Part shown: positions 1 to 5,170 of the stretch, piece after piece | Position numbering within the stretch: position 1 is the first letter of the stretch | How the letters are laid out: each line of letters begins with the position of its first letter | Source of the DNA: Treponemataceae bacterium | GTDB taxonomy: Bacteria > Spirochaetota > Spirochaetia > Treponematales > Treponemataceae | DNA: 5,170 nucleotides | NCBI GenBank assembly: GCA_024697985.1 | Contig: JAILRX010000028.1 | Location: 1-5,170, forward strand | Direction: 5' to 3' | Notes under the pieces: model-generated | Seen by the model: the letters and a program-made list of their open reading frames with translations, nothing else | Database searches by the model: none | What the model was told of the DNA's origin: nothing | Translations under genes and position numbers: made by a program

Positions 1-3
1 TAA

Positions 4-2763
4 TTAGAACTCGCGGATAGCGCAGACACCATAAATTGATTGTGGCTGTACTGCAGTAACTCGAGCAGGTCCTCCATCAGTGTTATGGAAAATAAGAGCA
101 TCCCTACTACCTATTTCATCACAAGACCAATACCACTCCATCGTTCTATTCGTTCCTGTGCATAAATAATATGCAGAATTTACTATCTGTCGAGAAGCAA
201 AAAGTTTCCCATGTTCACACATAGTCCCCATATACCATCCATCTTCATAATCTGTTCCACTTAAAAGTGAAGATTTATAATTCTTTATATATTCAAAGGC
301 TGGATAATAATCGATATTAGAACTTATATCTTCAGTTTCACCTTTCTCACTTATCGCATTCTTTATCTTAGCAGTCCCGTAAGTTCCATTTTTAAATTGT
401 CCAGTTGTTGCTTTACTTGTATAAAGCTTCGAATCTGTTGTTTCAAAAGCTATTGAACCTCTTTCCTCTAATCCCACTCCCAACATTCGGACTCTGCCTT
501 CATCTTCTTCATCATCACATTCAGTTCCAATGTAAAAAATGACTGCAATTGCAGCATCTTTCTGTTCTTGAGTCAAAGTCAAATCAGTAGCATAAGCAAT
601 GGCAGTACCGTCAGTAAATACAATGTCACCGATATTACGAGGACGATACATGTCGCCGATACTAGCTAAAATCACACCATCGTCAGTAATTACGTAATTA
701 GAAGAAGTTGAATAAACTTTGAATTTATAATATAGATCACTTAAATCTACATCAGATGAAGTATCCGACTGATTCAAAACGGTAGTACCATCTTCCATAT
801 TTCCTGGTTTTACAGCTGCAACAAATTCAATTTCATCATCAAAGTCTTCAATTACGTGAAGTTCTGAATTACCGAGCGCAATTTCATTATCTAGAGCAAA
901 TCGAGCGCTTCTTCCCATGACCAATCTTTCAAGTGATGAAGAATCGGCATAGCAATATGCACCTTTTCCACAATCAGCAACCGCACTTGGCTCATTAGGA
1001 ATAATTCCACTAGCACTATTAGCGCTGACAACACCGCCAAGCATAGTTAACGCACTTGAAACGTATAAACCACCACCTAGACCAGTCGCCAAGTTTTCAT
1101 AAATCTGGCCGCCATTTATCTGTGCAGGATAAGTTATTCCATCTGAAACTGAAAAACAAATTCCACCACCATCTCCTTTAGTCTCGTTATTAAATATTAT
1201 TCCGCCATTCATTGTAAAAGAATGTTGATAACTACCATCTGCAATCAGGGCAAGTCCGCCACCACCGCCATATTGATAGGCGGTAAAGTCAGAATCTGGA
1301 GCACCATCAGTTTTGTTATTACAAATTTGAACATCATCAATTGTCAATTTACCTTGATTAGCAATTCCACCACCATACTGATCTGCTGCATTTTTTTCTA
1401 TGCCACAATAAGCAATATTTGTTGTTCCCTGCGAATAAATTCCACCACCATTTGTTTCTGCATAGTTGTGATAAATTCCACCCGTAAAATTTGGGTCCAC
1501 TGTAGTTGAATCTAAATAGCCGATGTAAACACTACCTGCAGCAACGAGTCCGCCGCCTTTTCCGGAAATTGAGTTATCAGTTTTAAATGCCTTGTTTGAA
1601 AAATCGGTTTTGGTCGCAATTCCTGACGCATTTTTATCACCGATAACAGTTGAACCACAAACGAACAACTTTCCACCGGAATATACACCGCCGCCAAAAG
1701 ATGCCTGATTTCCACGAACAATTGCGCCATTCAAAACGACGGTCGCTGTAAGTCCGCCTTGACTTAGATTTGCGATACCTCCACCGTATCCACCAGCATA
1801 GTTTCCTTCAATTATGACATCATCCTCAAAGGTAACAAAAGTACTAGCCAAATTAGAACTAACCTGTATGCCGCCACCTGAAAAATCTGTGTAGCCACCT
1901 GTAATTTTTAATTTTTTTACCGTAATCGGAGTAGAAGTATCAATCGATACAACAGTACCTGTTTTTTCTGCACTAAAACCGCCGTTCAAAGAGTCTGATG
2001 AACTTCCAGTTTTTCCTGATATCGTGATCGTAGCAGCAGCAGGAGGAGTGACAATATCATCGGACCAATCATCAGCTGTGCCGTTATCGTCATAACTATC
2101 TTGTATACTAATTGCGCCCTTATATTCACCGCAAATAAAAATCGTATAATCATTTTCAGCACAATTTATCTGATTAATTTTTTCTAATGCGCTTTCAAAT
2201 TTTGTAAAAGGATTATTCTCTGTACCAACACCTGTTTCTTCGACAGACACAACACTAGAAGCTTTTACGTAAATGCTAATTGACGCTGAGGTTTTTCCCA
2301 TTTTTACTGTAAGTTGATTTTCACCTTCAGCAACAACCAGATGTTCACTTTTTCCTGTATAGAATGGAAAATGTTTGCCACTATCTTTTTTATAGGCATA
2401 AATTTCTGCCCATATTTCAGAGCCACAAGGAATATTATCAAAAGAAGCCGTTGCACCTTCTATAATCTGTATGGTTACACTATCAGTGTAATCACCTTTG
2501 ATATCGATATCAAAGTATAAAGTTTCTCTTTCTTCTTCAGTAAGGCCATTTCGACTCATATACGTCTGATTCTTAAGCGATGCAGGATTTACGCCCGCTT
2601 TTTGAGCCAACACATTAATCATCTTGTTATCGACACGAAAACTTACGCTTCCTACCCTACTTGGGTTTTGATTGCATGAACTAAAAATGAAAGTAGATAA
2701 AAAAAGAACAAAGATTAGGAGTGAAGATAATCTACAGATTTGTCTTGATTTAGTTTGGTACAT
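4..2763 (-). CDS. Large surface lipoprotein: beta-helix repeats plus C-terminal Lcl/DUF1566-like (C-type-lectin-like) domain
   Basis: Predicted 919-residue lipoprotein, probably surface exposed. Residues 1-29 are a signal peptide: a basic n-region, hydrophobic residues about 12-27, then FSSC with C30 as the lipidated cysteine. Residues about 35-170 are beta-rich. From about 178 ('GTENNPF') to 600 lies a parallel beta-helix in the style of polymorphic outer membrane proteins. Its glycine triplets or longer sit at 296-298, 327-329, 357-359, 403-405, 439-441, 464-466, 499-503, 532-534 and 563-565, often with an Asn 6-8 residues earlier. Residues about 710-919 form a module starting 'IGDIVFTDGT'. 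It contains DGWY (841-844), WYWS (877-880) and the ending YGVCAIREF, resembling Lcl/DUF1566 folds. The frame stays open to an ATG at 2835, but I start at 2763: that ATG has a GAGGTG ribosome site, begins a proper signal peptide, and a promoter occupies the upstream codons. The adhesin or ligand-binding role is inference; the ligand is unknown. Confidence 0.85.
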   Translation of the reverse strand: MYQTKSRQICRLSSLLIFVLFLSTFIFSSCNQNPSRVGSVSFRVDNKMINVLAQKAGVNPASLKNQTYMSRNGLTEEERETLYFDIDIKGDYTDSVTIQIIEGATASFDNIPCGSEIWAEIYAYKKDSGKHFPFYTGKSEHLVVAEGENQLTVKMGKTSASISIYVKASSVVSVEETGVGTENNPFTKFESALEKINQINCAENDYTIFICGEYKGAISIQDSYDDNGTADDWSDDIVTPPAAATITISGKTGSSSDSLNGGFSAEKTGTVVSIDTSTPITVKKLKITGGYTDFSGGGIQVSSNLASTFVTFEDDVIIEGNYAGGYGGGIANLSQGGLTATVVLNGAIVRGNQASFGGGVYSGGKLFVCGSTVIGDKNASGIATKTDFSNKAFKTDNSISGKGGGLVAAGSVYIGYLDSTTVDPNFTGGIYHNYAETNGGGIYSQGTTNIAYCGIEKNAADQYGGGIANQGKLTIDDVQICNNKTDGAPDSDFTAYQYGGGGGLALIADGSYQHSFTMNGGIIFNNETKGDGGGICFSVSDGITYPAQINGGQIYENLATGLGGGLYVSSALTMLGGVVSANSASGIIPNEPSAVADCGKGAYCYADSSSLERLVMGRSARFALDNEIALGNSELHVIEDFDDEIEFVAAVKPGNMEDGTTVLNQSDTSSDVDLSDLYYKFKVYSTSSNYVITDDGVILASIGDMYRPRNIGDIVFTDGTAIAYATDLTLTQEQKDAAIAVIFYIGTECDDEEDEGRVRMLGVGLEERGSIAFETTDSKLYTSKATTGQFKNGTYGTAKIKNAISEKGETEDISSNIDYYPAFEYIKNYKSSLLSGTDYEDGWYMGTMCEHGKLFASRQIVNSAYYLCTGTNRTMEWYWSCDEIGSRDALIFHNTDGGPARVTAVQPQSIYGVCAIREF

Positions 2764-2766
2764 TTG

Positions 2767-2772
2767 CACCTC
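2767..2772 (-). promoter_or_regulatory. Ribosome binding site of the lipoprotein gene
   Basis: GAGGTG on the minus strand lies three bases before the ATG at 2763. Measured from the GAGG core the spacing is five bases, slightly short but acceptable. No comparable site precedes the ATG at 2835, so this site decides the start. Confidence 0.75.
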
Positions 2773-2806
2773 ACTTTTTATAAGAATTTTTTTATTTACG
2801 CTGTTT

Positions 2807-2835
2807 ATTCTATTACAGATTTTTGTATAGGTCAA
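2807..2835 (-). promoter_or_regulatory. Sigma70-type promoter of the lipoprotein gene
   Basis: On the minus strand, TTGACC (2830-2835) and TAGAAT (2807-2812) are separated by exactly 17 bases. Each box matches consensus at five of six positions. Transcription would begin near 2800, giving a leader of about 37 bases before the ATG at 2763. The surrounding DNA is AT-rich, while the GC-rich spacer starts immediately upstream of the -35 box. Confidence 0.7.
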
Positions 2836-2860
2836 TTCGCGGCAGGCTATGAAACACCGA

Positions 2861-2966
2861 ACCGCAGCTTTTTCAAAAGGTGCGGTGAGCCGACCGCAAC
2901 CGGCAGCAAGTTTGCCGGCGAGGACGGTGAGCGCTCAGCGAAGTGTGGAACAGCCGTCTGCCGTCC
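2861..2966. repeat. GC-rich intergenic island of clustered inverted repeats
   Basis: Inverted repeats follow one another here. ACCGCA (2861-2866) pairs with TGCGGT (2881-2886), with an inner CTTTT/AAAAG stem and a two-base loop. The same TGCGGT can instead pair with a second ACCGCA at 2893-2898. CCGGCA (2900-2905) pairs with TGCCGG (2913-2918). TGAGCGCTCA (2928-2937) is a perfect palindrome. GGACGG (2922-2927) pairs with CCGTCC (2961-2966). Direct counting gives 78 G or C in the 126 bases of 2841-2966 (62%), far above the neighbouring lipoprotein DNA. I find no convincing gene on either strand. It could be a REP-like interspersed repeat, a structured RNA, or a remnant of foreign DNA. Confidence 0.55.
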
Positions 2967-3003
2967 AAAAAAAACGCCCCGAAACGACGAATCGAGTCGG
3001 GGC
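2967..3003 (-). terminator. Rho-independent terminator of rbr
   Basis: Read on the minus strand, GCCCCGA (2997-3003) and TCGGGGC (2976-2982) form a perfect 7-bp stem around a 14-base loop. One intervening base and eight T residues (2967-2974) follow. It begins 29 bases after the rubrerythrin stop codon. No T tract follows the stem on the plus strand, so it should terminate only leftward transcription and insulate the lipoprotein gene from rbr. Confidence 0.9.
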
Positions 3004-3032
3004 ATTGCAATTCAAACAATCAAAACTACGTC

Positions 3033-3575
3033 TTAGTAGTTTTCAGCTCGTACTTCGAAGAAGCTCTGTGGATGAGCGCAAACTGGACAAACTTTTGGAG
3101 CTTCTGTTCCAACAACGATGTGTCCGCAGTTTCGGCATTCCCAAATCGTAACTCCGGCTTTCTTGAAAACTTCCATTGTTTCGATATTGTTGAGCAATTT
3201 TCGATATCTTTCTTCGTGTGTCTTTTCGATAGCAGCAACAGCACGGAATCTTGCAGCCATTTCTGGGAATCCTTCTTCCTCGGCATCTTTAGCCATTCTT
3301 TCGTACATGTCTGTCCATTCGTGGTTTTCACCTTCAGCAGCCTGTGTAAGGTTTTCTACTGTGTCTCCGAGTTCTCCCAAAGCCTTGAACCACAATTTTG
3401 CGTGTTCTTTTTCATTTTCAGCTGTCTTCAAAAAGATCTCTGCAATCTGCTCGTATCCAGCTTTTTTAGCAACTGATGCGAAATAAGTATATTTATTTCT
3501 TGCCTGAGACTCTCCAGCAAAAGCTTCTCTCAAATTCTGTTCTGTTTTTGTTCCAGCGTATTTGCAATCTGCCAT
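3033..3575 (-). CDS. rbr: Rubrerythrin (non-haem diiron peroxidase with C-terminal rubredoxin domain)
   Basis: Cytoplasmic peroxidase of anaerobes that reduces hydrogen peroxide to water with electrons passed through rubredoxin-type iron. At 180 residues it is close to the classical rubrerythrin length. The four-helix ferritin-like domain spans about residues 8-135. Its diiron ligands are visible: E22 in FAGESQAR, E55/H58 in ENEKEH, E83/E86 in ENHE, and E117/H120 in IEKTH. The rubredoxin-like domain (about 142-180) keeps both cysteine pairs, C147/C150 (CRNC) and C163/C166 (CPVC), for the Fe(SCys)4 site. No ligand is missing, so the enzyme should be active. The ATG at 3575 has an AGGAG nine bases upstream. 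The gene appears monocistronic, with its own promoter and a strong terminator. Ligand assignment follows the known Desulfovibrio vulgaris rubrerythrin pattern. Confidence 0.97.
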   Translation of the reverse strand: MADCKYAGTKTEQNLREAFAGESQARNKYTYFASVAKKAGYEQIAEIFLKTAENEKEHAKLWFKALGELGDTVENLTQAAEGENHEWTDMYERMAKDAEEEGFPEMAARFRAVAAIEKTHEERYRKLLNNIETMEVFKKAGVTIWECRNCGHIVVGTEAPKVCPVCAHPQSFFEVRAENY

Positions 3576-3584
3576 AATTTTATT

Positions 3585-3589
3585 CTCCT
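3585..3589 (-). promoter_or_regulatory. Ribosome binding site of rbr
   Basis: AGGAG on the minus strand lies nine bases before the ATG at 3575, near-ideal Shine-Dalgarno placement, consistent with a highly expressed protein. Confidence 0.85.
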
Positions 3590-3610
3590 AAAATAAAAGT
3601 TGATGTTTCT

Positions 3611-3628
3611 ACCTTTTTTTTCAAAGGT
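3611..3628 (-). promoter_or_regulatory. Small inverted repeat in the rbr leader
   Basis: ACCTTT (3611-3616) and AAAGGT (3623-3628) are perfect inverted arms around a six-base loop. They fall at the predicted rbr transcription start and could form a weak 5'-end hairpin that protects the mRNA, or serve as an operator. The stem is AT-rich and short, so it may be incidental. Confidence 0.3.
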
Positions 3629-3634
3629 TTCATA

Positions 3635-3663
3635 ATGATAACACAGAATTTTGCATCGGGCAA
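3635..3663 (-). promoter_or_regulatory. Sigma70-type promoter of rbr
   Basis: On the minus strand, TTGCCC (3658-3663) and TATCAT (3635-3640) are separated by exactly 17 bases; the -10 box matches consensus at five of six positions. Transcription would start near 3628, giving a leader of about 53 bases. TTATCATTATGAA around the -10 box loosely resembles a PerR/Fur-type operator, but the left half matches poorly, so peroxide control is only a suggestion. Confidence 0.65.
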
Positions 3664-3713
3664 ATTATTTAATTTGATTTGAAATAAATTTTCACAACTA
3701 ATTTTAGAAAAGA

Positions 3714-3727
3714 TTAGCATCTGCTAA
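3714..3727. promoter_or_regulatory. 14-bp palindrome, candidate operator in the divergent region
   Basis: TTAGCA and TGCTAA are perfect inverted six-base arms around a two-base centre. The site sits between the two divergent promoters, immediately upstream of the proposed -35 box of the ECF operon and about 50 bases from the rbr -35 box. The geometry suits a dimeric transcription factor, more likely one acting on the ECF operon. The regulator is unknown. Confidence 0.4.
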
Positions 3728-3731
3728 CCAG

Positions 3732-3760
3732 TTGAACAATAAGTCGCTTTCTGATAACTT
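3732..3760 (+). promoter_or_regulatory. Possible promoter of the ECF operon
   Basis: TTGAAC (3732-3737) and TAACTT (3755-3760) have a 17-base spacer. The -10 box is a weak match. If used, transcription would start at about the ATG of the first gene (3767), giving a leaderless or nearly leaderless mRNA. That would fit the absence of a Shine-Dalgarno there. AT-rich alternatives further upstream (around 3674-3705) cannot be excluded. Confidence 0.35.
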
Positions 3761-3766
3761 TTAATC

Positions 3767-4330
3767 ATGAGTGATACATCTAAAGTTTTTCAAAAATTTA
3801 CAGTAAAAGACATTGTTTTTCTTGCCATCATTTCAGCAGTCGCACTCGTAACCGCCGCAGTCATGGCAATTGTCAGCCATATCTATATTTTTGGACTGGC
3901 CCAGCTCGTTACAGCCCTCCAGTTCTCTCTTTTCCCAGCAGTTGCCCTCTGCAAGGTCAGAAAACCGGGCACACTGATGTTCTTCGCACTTTTCACAGGA
4001 CTTTTCGAACTTTTCATGGCACCGGTAATGTTCGTTTCAAGCCTGCTTACAGGCCTCATCCTTGAAGCGCTTGTCCTCGCAATTTTCCGTGGATATCAGA
4101 GCGACAAGGCGGTATTTTTTGCAAGCATGCTTTTCATTCCGATGACACTTCCTTTCAACGTGATTTATTACAGACTTTTCTCAAAGGAAATGTTCGACCT
4201 CTTCTTTGCAAACGGCTTTCAGATTCTGGCAGTCGTCTTTGTAGTTTCATCAGTTGCAGTTGCAGCATTGGGTGCATTTTTGGGAATCAAGATTTCCAAG
4301 GAACTTACAAAAGCCGGCGTCCTGAAATAA
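3767..4330 (+). CDS. ECF transporter S component (substrate-binding membrane subunit), substrate unknown
   Basis: A 187-residue, very hydrophobic protein with about six membrane segments (roughly residues 14-36, 43-62, 67-84, 86-107, 113-135 and 151-175), the size and topology of ECF S components. These bind a vitamin or micronutrient in the cytoplasmic membrane and dock on EcfT. The first helix contains A20 and A24 in an AxxxA arrangement, a known S-component contact motif for EcfT. The identification relies mainly on the next two genes, EcfT and EcfA, which make this a dedicated (group I) importer. The 'RKPGTLMFF' and 'SSLLTGLILEAL' stretches faintly recall the YkoE/MptA-like group, some of which import thiamin precursors; this is too weak for naming. 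The start is well bounded: an in-frame stop lies at 3755-3757, the ATG at 3767 is the first one after it, and no Shine-Dalgarno precedes it. Confidence 0.75.
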   Translation: MSDTSKVFQKFTVKDIVFLAIISAVALVTAAVMAIVSHIYIFGLAQLVTALQFSLFPAVALCKVRKPGTLMFFALFTGLFELFMAPVMFVSSLLTGLILEALVLAIFRGYQSDKAVFFASMLFIPMTLPFNVIYYRLFSKEMFDLFFANGFQILAVVFVVSSVAVAALGAFLGIKISKELTKAGVLK

Positions 4331-4338
4331 CTAAAAAA

Positions 4339-5037
4339 ATGACAGATTCTTTTCAGATTAAAAAACCGCTCTATCCTCTTTTTACGATTCTTTCAGCCGT
4401 CCTTATTTTTGTCGGGGCGCTTGCACTTGCAAGAAGCATTTTCGGCGCAGTTTTTCTTGCCGCAGTCTACATTCTGCTTTTCTGTTTTGGCTATTGGAAA
4501 ACCTGCCTTAAAATTCTGCCTTTTTTGATTGTTTATCTGGCAGTTTTTTCTCTTATTTTTTACTTTGCAAGTTCGAAAAACCTGTTTTTTACCTGCCAGA
4601 TGAACATCCGGCTTGCAGGAGTCGTTCTTGCCTTCATTCCAGGCCTTTCCCTTCCGCCCATCAACCTTGTCAGGAACCTGACACAGCTCAAATGTCCGCG
4701 TCTTGTCACGCTTGGGATGCTGATAACGCTTACCTTCATTCCGGTTCTATCGCAGGAAATCAAGCAGATTCGGAATGCAATGAAAACTCGAGGAGCCTTT
4801 TCAATCTGGAAACCGGCCGTCTTTTACCGTTCCTTTTTGATTCCGCTCATCGTAAGGATCGTAAACATTTCTGATACCCTTGCCCTTTCAGTTGAAACCA
4901 GAGGCTTTACCGACACCGAAAATAAACCTTCTTCATATAAAACCGTCCGGATCTTACCTCGCGACATCGTCTTTTCAGTTCTTTTTATACTGATAACGAT
5001 TTCGTGCTTTGTCGCAAAGGAGGTTTTTCAAAAATGA
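4339..5037 (+). CDS. ecfT: ECF transporter transmembrane scaffold EcfT (CbiQ family)
   Basis: A 232-residue integral membrane protein that couples the S component to the ATPases. Hydrophobic segments lie at about residues 12-50, 57-77, 90-110, 121-138, 160-178 and 208-226. The cytoplasmic coupling region carries the two diagnostic EcfT motifs, normally ARG, here MKTRGAF (148-154) and VETRGF (185-190). Alanine is replaced by threonine in both, while the essential arginine and glycine are kept. Their spacing and position before the last helix match the CbiQ/EcfT family, slightly shorter than the usual ~250-265 residues. It starts eight bases after the S-component stop without a Shine-Dalgarno, so translation probably depends on coupling. 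Its stop overlaps the start of ecfA as ATGA, indicating one operon. Confidence 0.9.
   Translation: MTDSFQIKKPLYPLFTILSAVLIFVGALALARSIFGAVFLAAVYILLFCFGYWKTCLKILPFLIVYLAVFSLIFYFASSKNLFFTCQMNIRLAGVVLAFIPGLSLPPINLVRNLTQLKCPRLVTLGMLITLTFIPVLSQEIKQIRNAMKTRGAFSIWKPAVFYRSFLIPLIVRIVNISDTLALSVETRGFTDTENKPSSYKTVRILPRDIVFSVLFILITISCFVAKEVFQK
5016..5023 (+). promoter_or_regulatory. Strong ribosome binding site of ecfA
   Basis: AAAGGAGG lies inside the 3' end of ecfT, ten bases before the ATG at 5034. It is the only recognisable Shine-Dalgarno in this operon, and it fixes the ecfA start. Confidence 0.85.
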
Positions 5038-5170
5038 ATGAAGCCGTAAAAATTGAATGCAAAAGTTTCAGATATTCACAGGATGCAGAAAATGTCCTGA
5101 ATGACTTTTCGATGGAAATCAATTACGGAGAAGTCACGCTGATTTCAGGCTTTTCAGGATGCGGAAAATC
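5034..5170 (+). CDS. ecfA: ECF transporter ATPase EcfA, partial (cut by window end)
   Basis: Only the first 45 codons and two bases of the next are present. The N-terminus has the ABC ATPase layout: a first beta strand (VKIECKSFRYS), an A-loop aromatic at Y14, a second strand (VLNDFSMEI), then VTLISGFSGCGK with the Walker A motif (G39-x-x-G42-x-G44-K45, next residue S or similar). It would hydrolyse ATP at the cytoplasmic face to drive substrate release by the S component. The ATG overlaps the ecfT stop as ATGA. Whether the gene encodes one ATPase domain followed by a second gene, or a fused double ATPase, cannot be seen here. Confidence 0.9.
   Translation, partial: MNEAVKIECKSFRYSQDAENVLNDFSMEINYGEVTLISGFSGCGK

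Noticed and set aside
1222..1509. Plus-strand open frame of 95 codons opposite the lipoprotein gene
   Set aside because: It lies antisense within the glycine-repeat region, lacks a ribosome site and has no recognisable protein features; the repetitive complementary codons keep it open by chance.
1021..1900. Repeated CCACC/GCCGCC patterns suggesting a tandem DNA repeat or CRISPR-like array
   Set aside because: They are the complementary codons of the glycine triplets in the beta-helix; spacing is irregular and there are no identical repeat units.
2787..2793. Run of seven T residues in the lipoprotein leader as a phase-variation tract
   Set aside because: It is short, lies outside the coding frame and outside the promoter spacer, and is ordinary for AT-rich DNA.
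2803..2838. Plus-strand promoter for a small RNA reading into the GC-rich island (TATAGG at 2826-2831)
   Set aside because: The -35 position is a poor match and no plus-strand terminator with a T tract follows.
2849..3151. Plus-strand open frames across the GC-rich island into rbr (2755-3036 and 2849-3151)
   Set aside because: No Shine-Dalgarno, composition dominated by the inverted repeats, and they run through the rbr terminator and antisense into rbr.
3026..3486. Open frames in other phases over rubrerythrin (for example 3118-3486 plus, 3026-3331 minus)
   Set aside because: They are shadows of rbr, whose diiron and rubredoxin ligands are intact in the 3033-3575 frame.
3661..3695. AT-rich imperfect inverted repeat upstream of the rbr -35 box
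   Set aside because: The arms are nearly pure A and T with mismatches, so the symmetry is expected by chance.
3664..3766. TPP or other vitamin riboswitch upstream of the ECF operon
   Set aside because: The conserved core sequences (such as the CTGAGA and paired ACCTGATC-type elements of TPP) are absent, and the AT-rich leader has no multi-stem structure.
4560..4874. Short open frames within ecfT on both strands
   Set aside because: They overlap a clear EcfT reading frame, lack ribosome sites and show no family features.

Overview
The window looks like chromosome of a host-associated spirochaete, most likely a Treponema. The evidence is a large lipoprotein with a loose FSSC lipobox, glycine-triplet beta-helix repeats and a C-terminal 'IGDIVFTDGTAIAYA...' module that I associate with treponemal surface proteins. 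An anaerobe-type rubrerythrin and an AT-rich genome fit this. The assignment rests on recognition, not on a search.

Layout, left to right. (1) Positions 4-2763, minus strand: a complete 919-residue predicted lipoprotein with an N-terminal beta-rich domain, a polymorphic-outer-membrane-protein-like beta-helix, and a C-terminal domain resembling the Lcl/DUF1566 (C-type-lectin-like) fold. It has its own promoter (2807-2835) and ribosome binding site. (2) Positions 2836-3003: a GC-rich spacer (62% GC over 2841-2966 by direct count) packed with inverted repeats, ending in the rubrerythrin terminator. (3) Positions 3033-3575, minus strand: rubrerythrin (rbr), with a well-spaced sigma70-type promoter and a canonical Shine-Dalgarno. 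(4) Positions 3576-3766: a divergent control region with the rbr promoter, a 14-bp palindrome (3714-3727) and a possible promoter for the rightward operon. (5) Positions 3767-5170, plus strand: an S-T-A operon for an energy-coupling-factor (ECF) importer. It has a six-helix substrate-binding S component, the EcfT scaffold with two TRG coupling motifs, and the first 45 codons of the EcfA ATPase, cut by the window edge just after the Walker A lysine.

The three units look functionally separate: a surface lipoprotein, peroxide detoxification, and vitamin or micronutrient import. The ECF genes are tightly packed (8-bp gap, then an ATGA overlap) and should be co-transcribed. The S component's substrate cannot be named from the sequence.

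The most interesting lead is the lipoprotein's C-terminal domain. A lipoprotein ending in a lectin-like fold, with unusual residues between conserved framework positions and a GC-rich 3' end, matches the architecture of diversity-generating-retroelement targets such as TvpA of Treponema denticola. The reverse transcriptase and template repeat that would prove this could only lie outside the left edge, so it remains a hypothesis.
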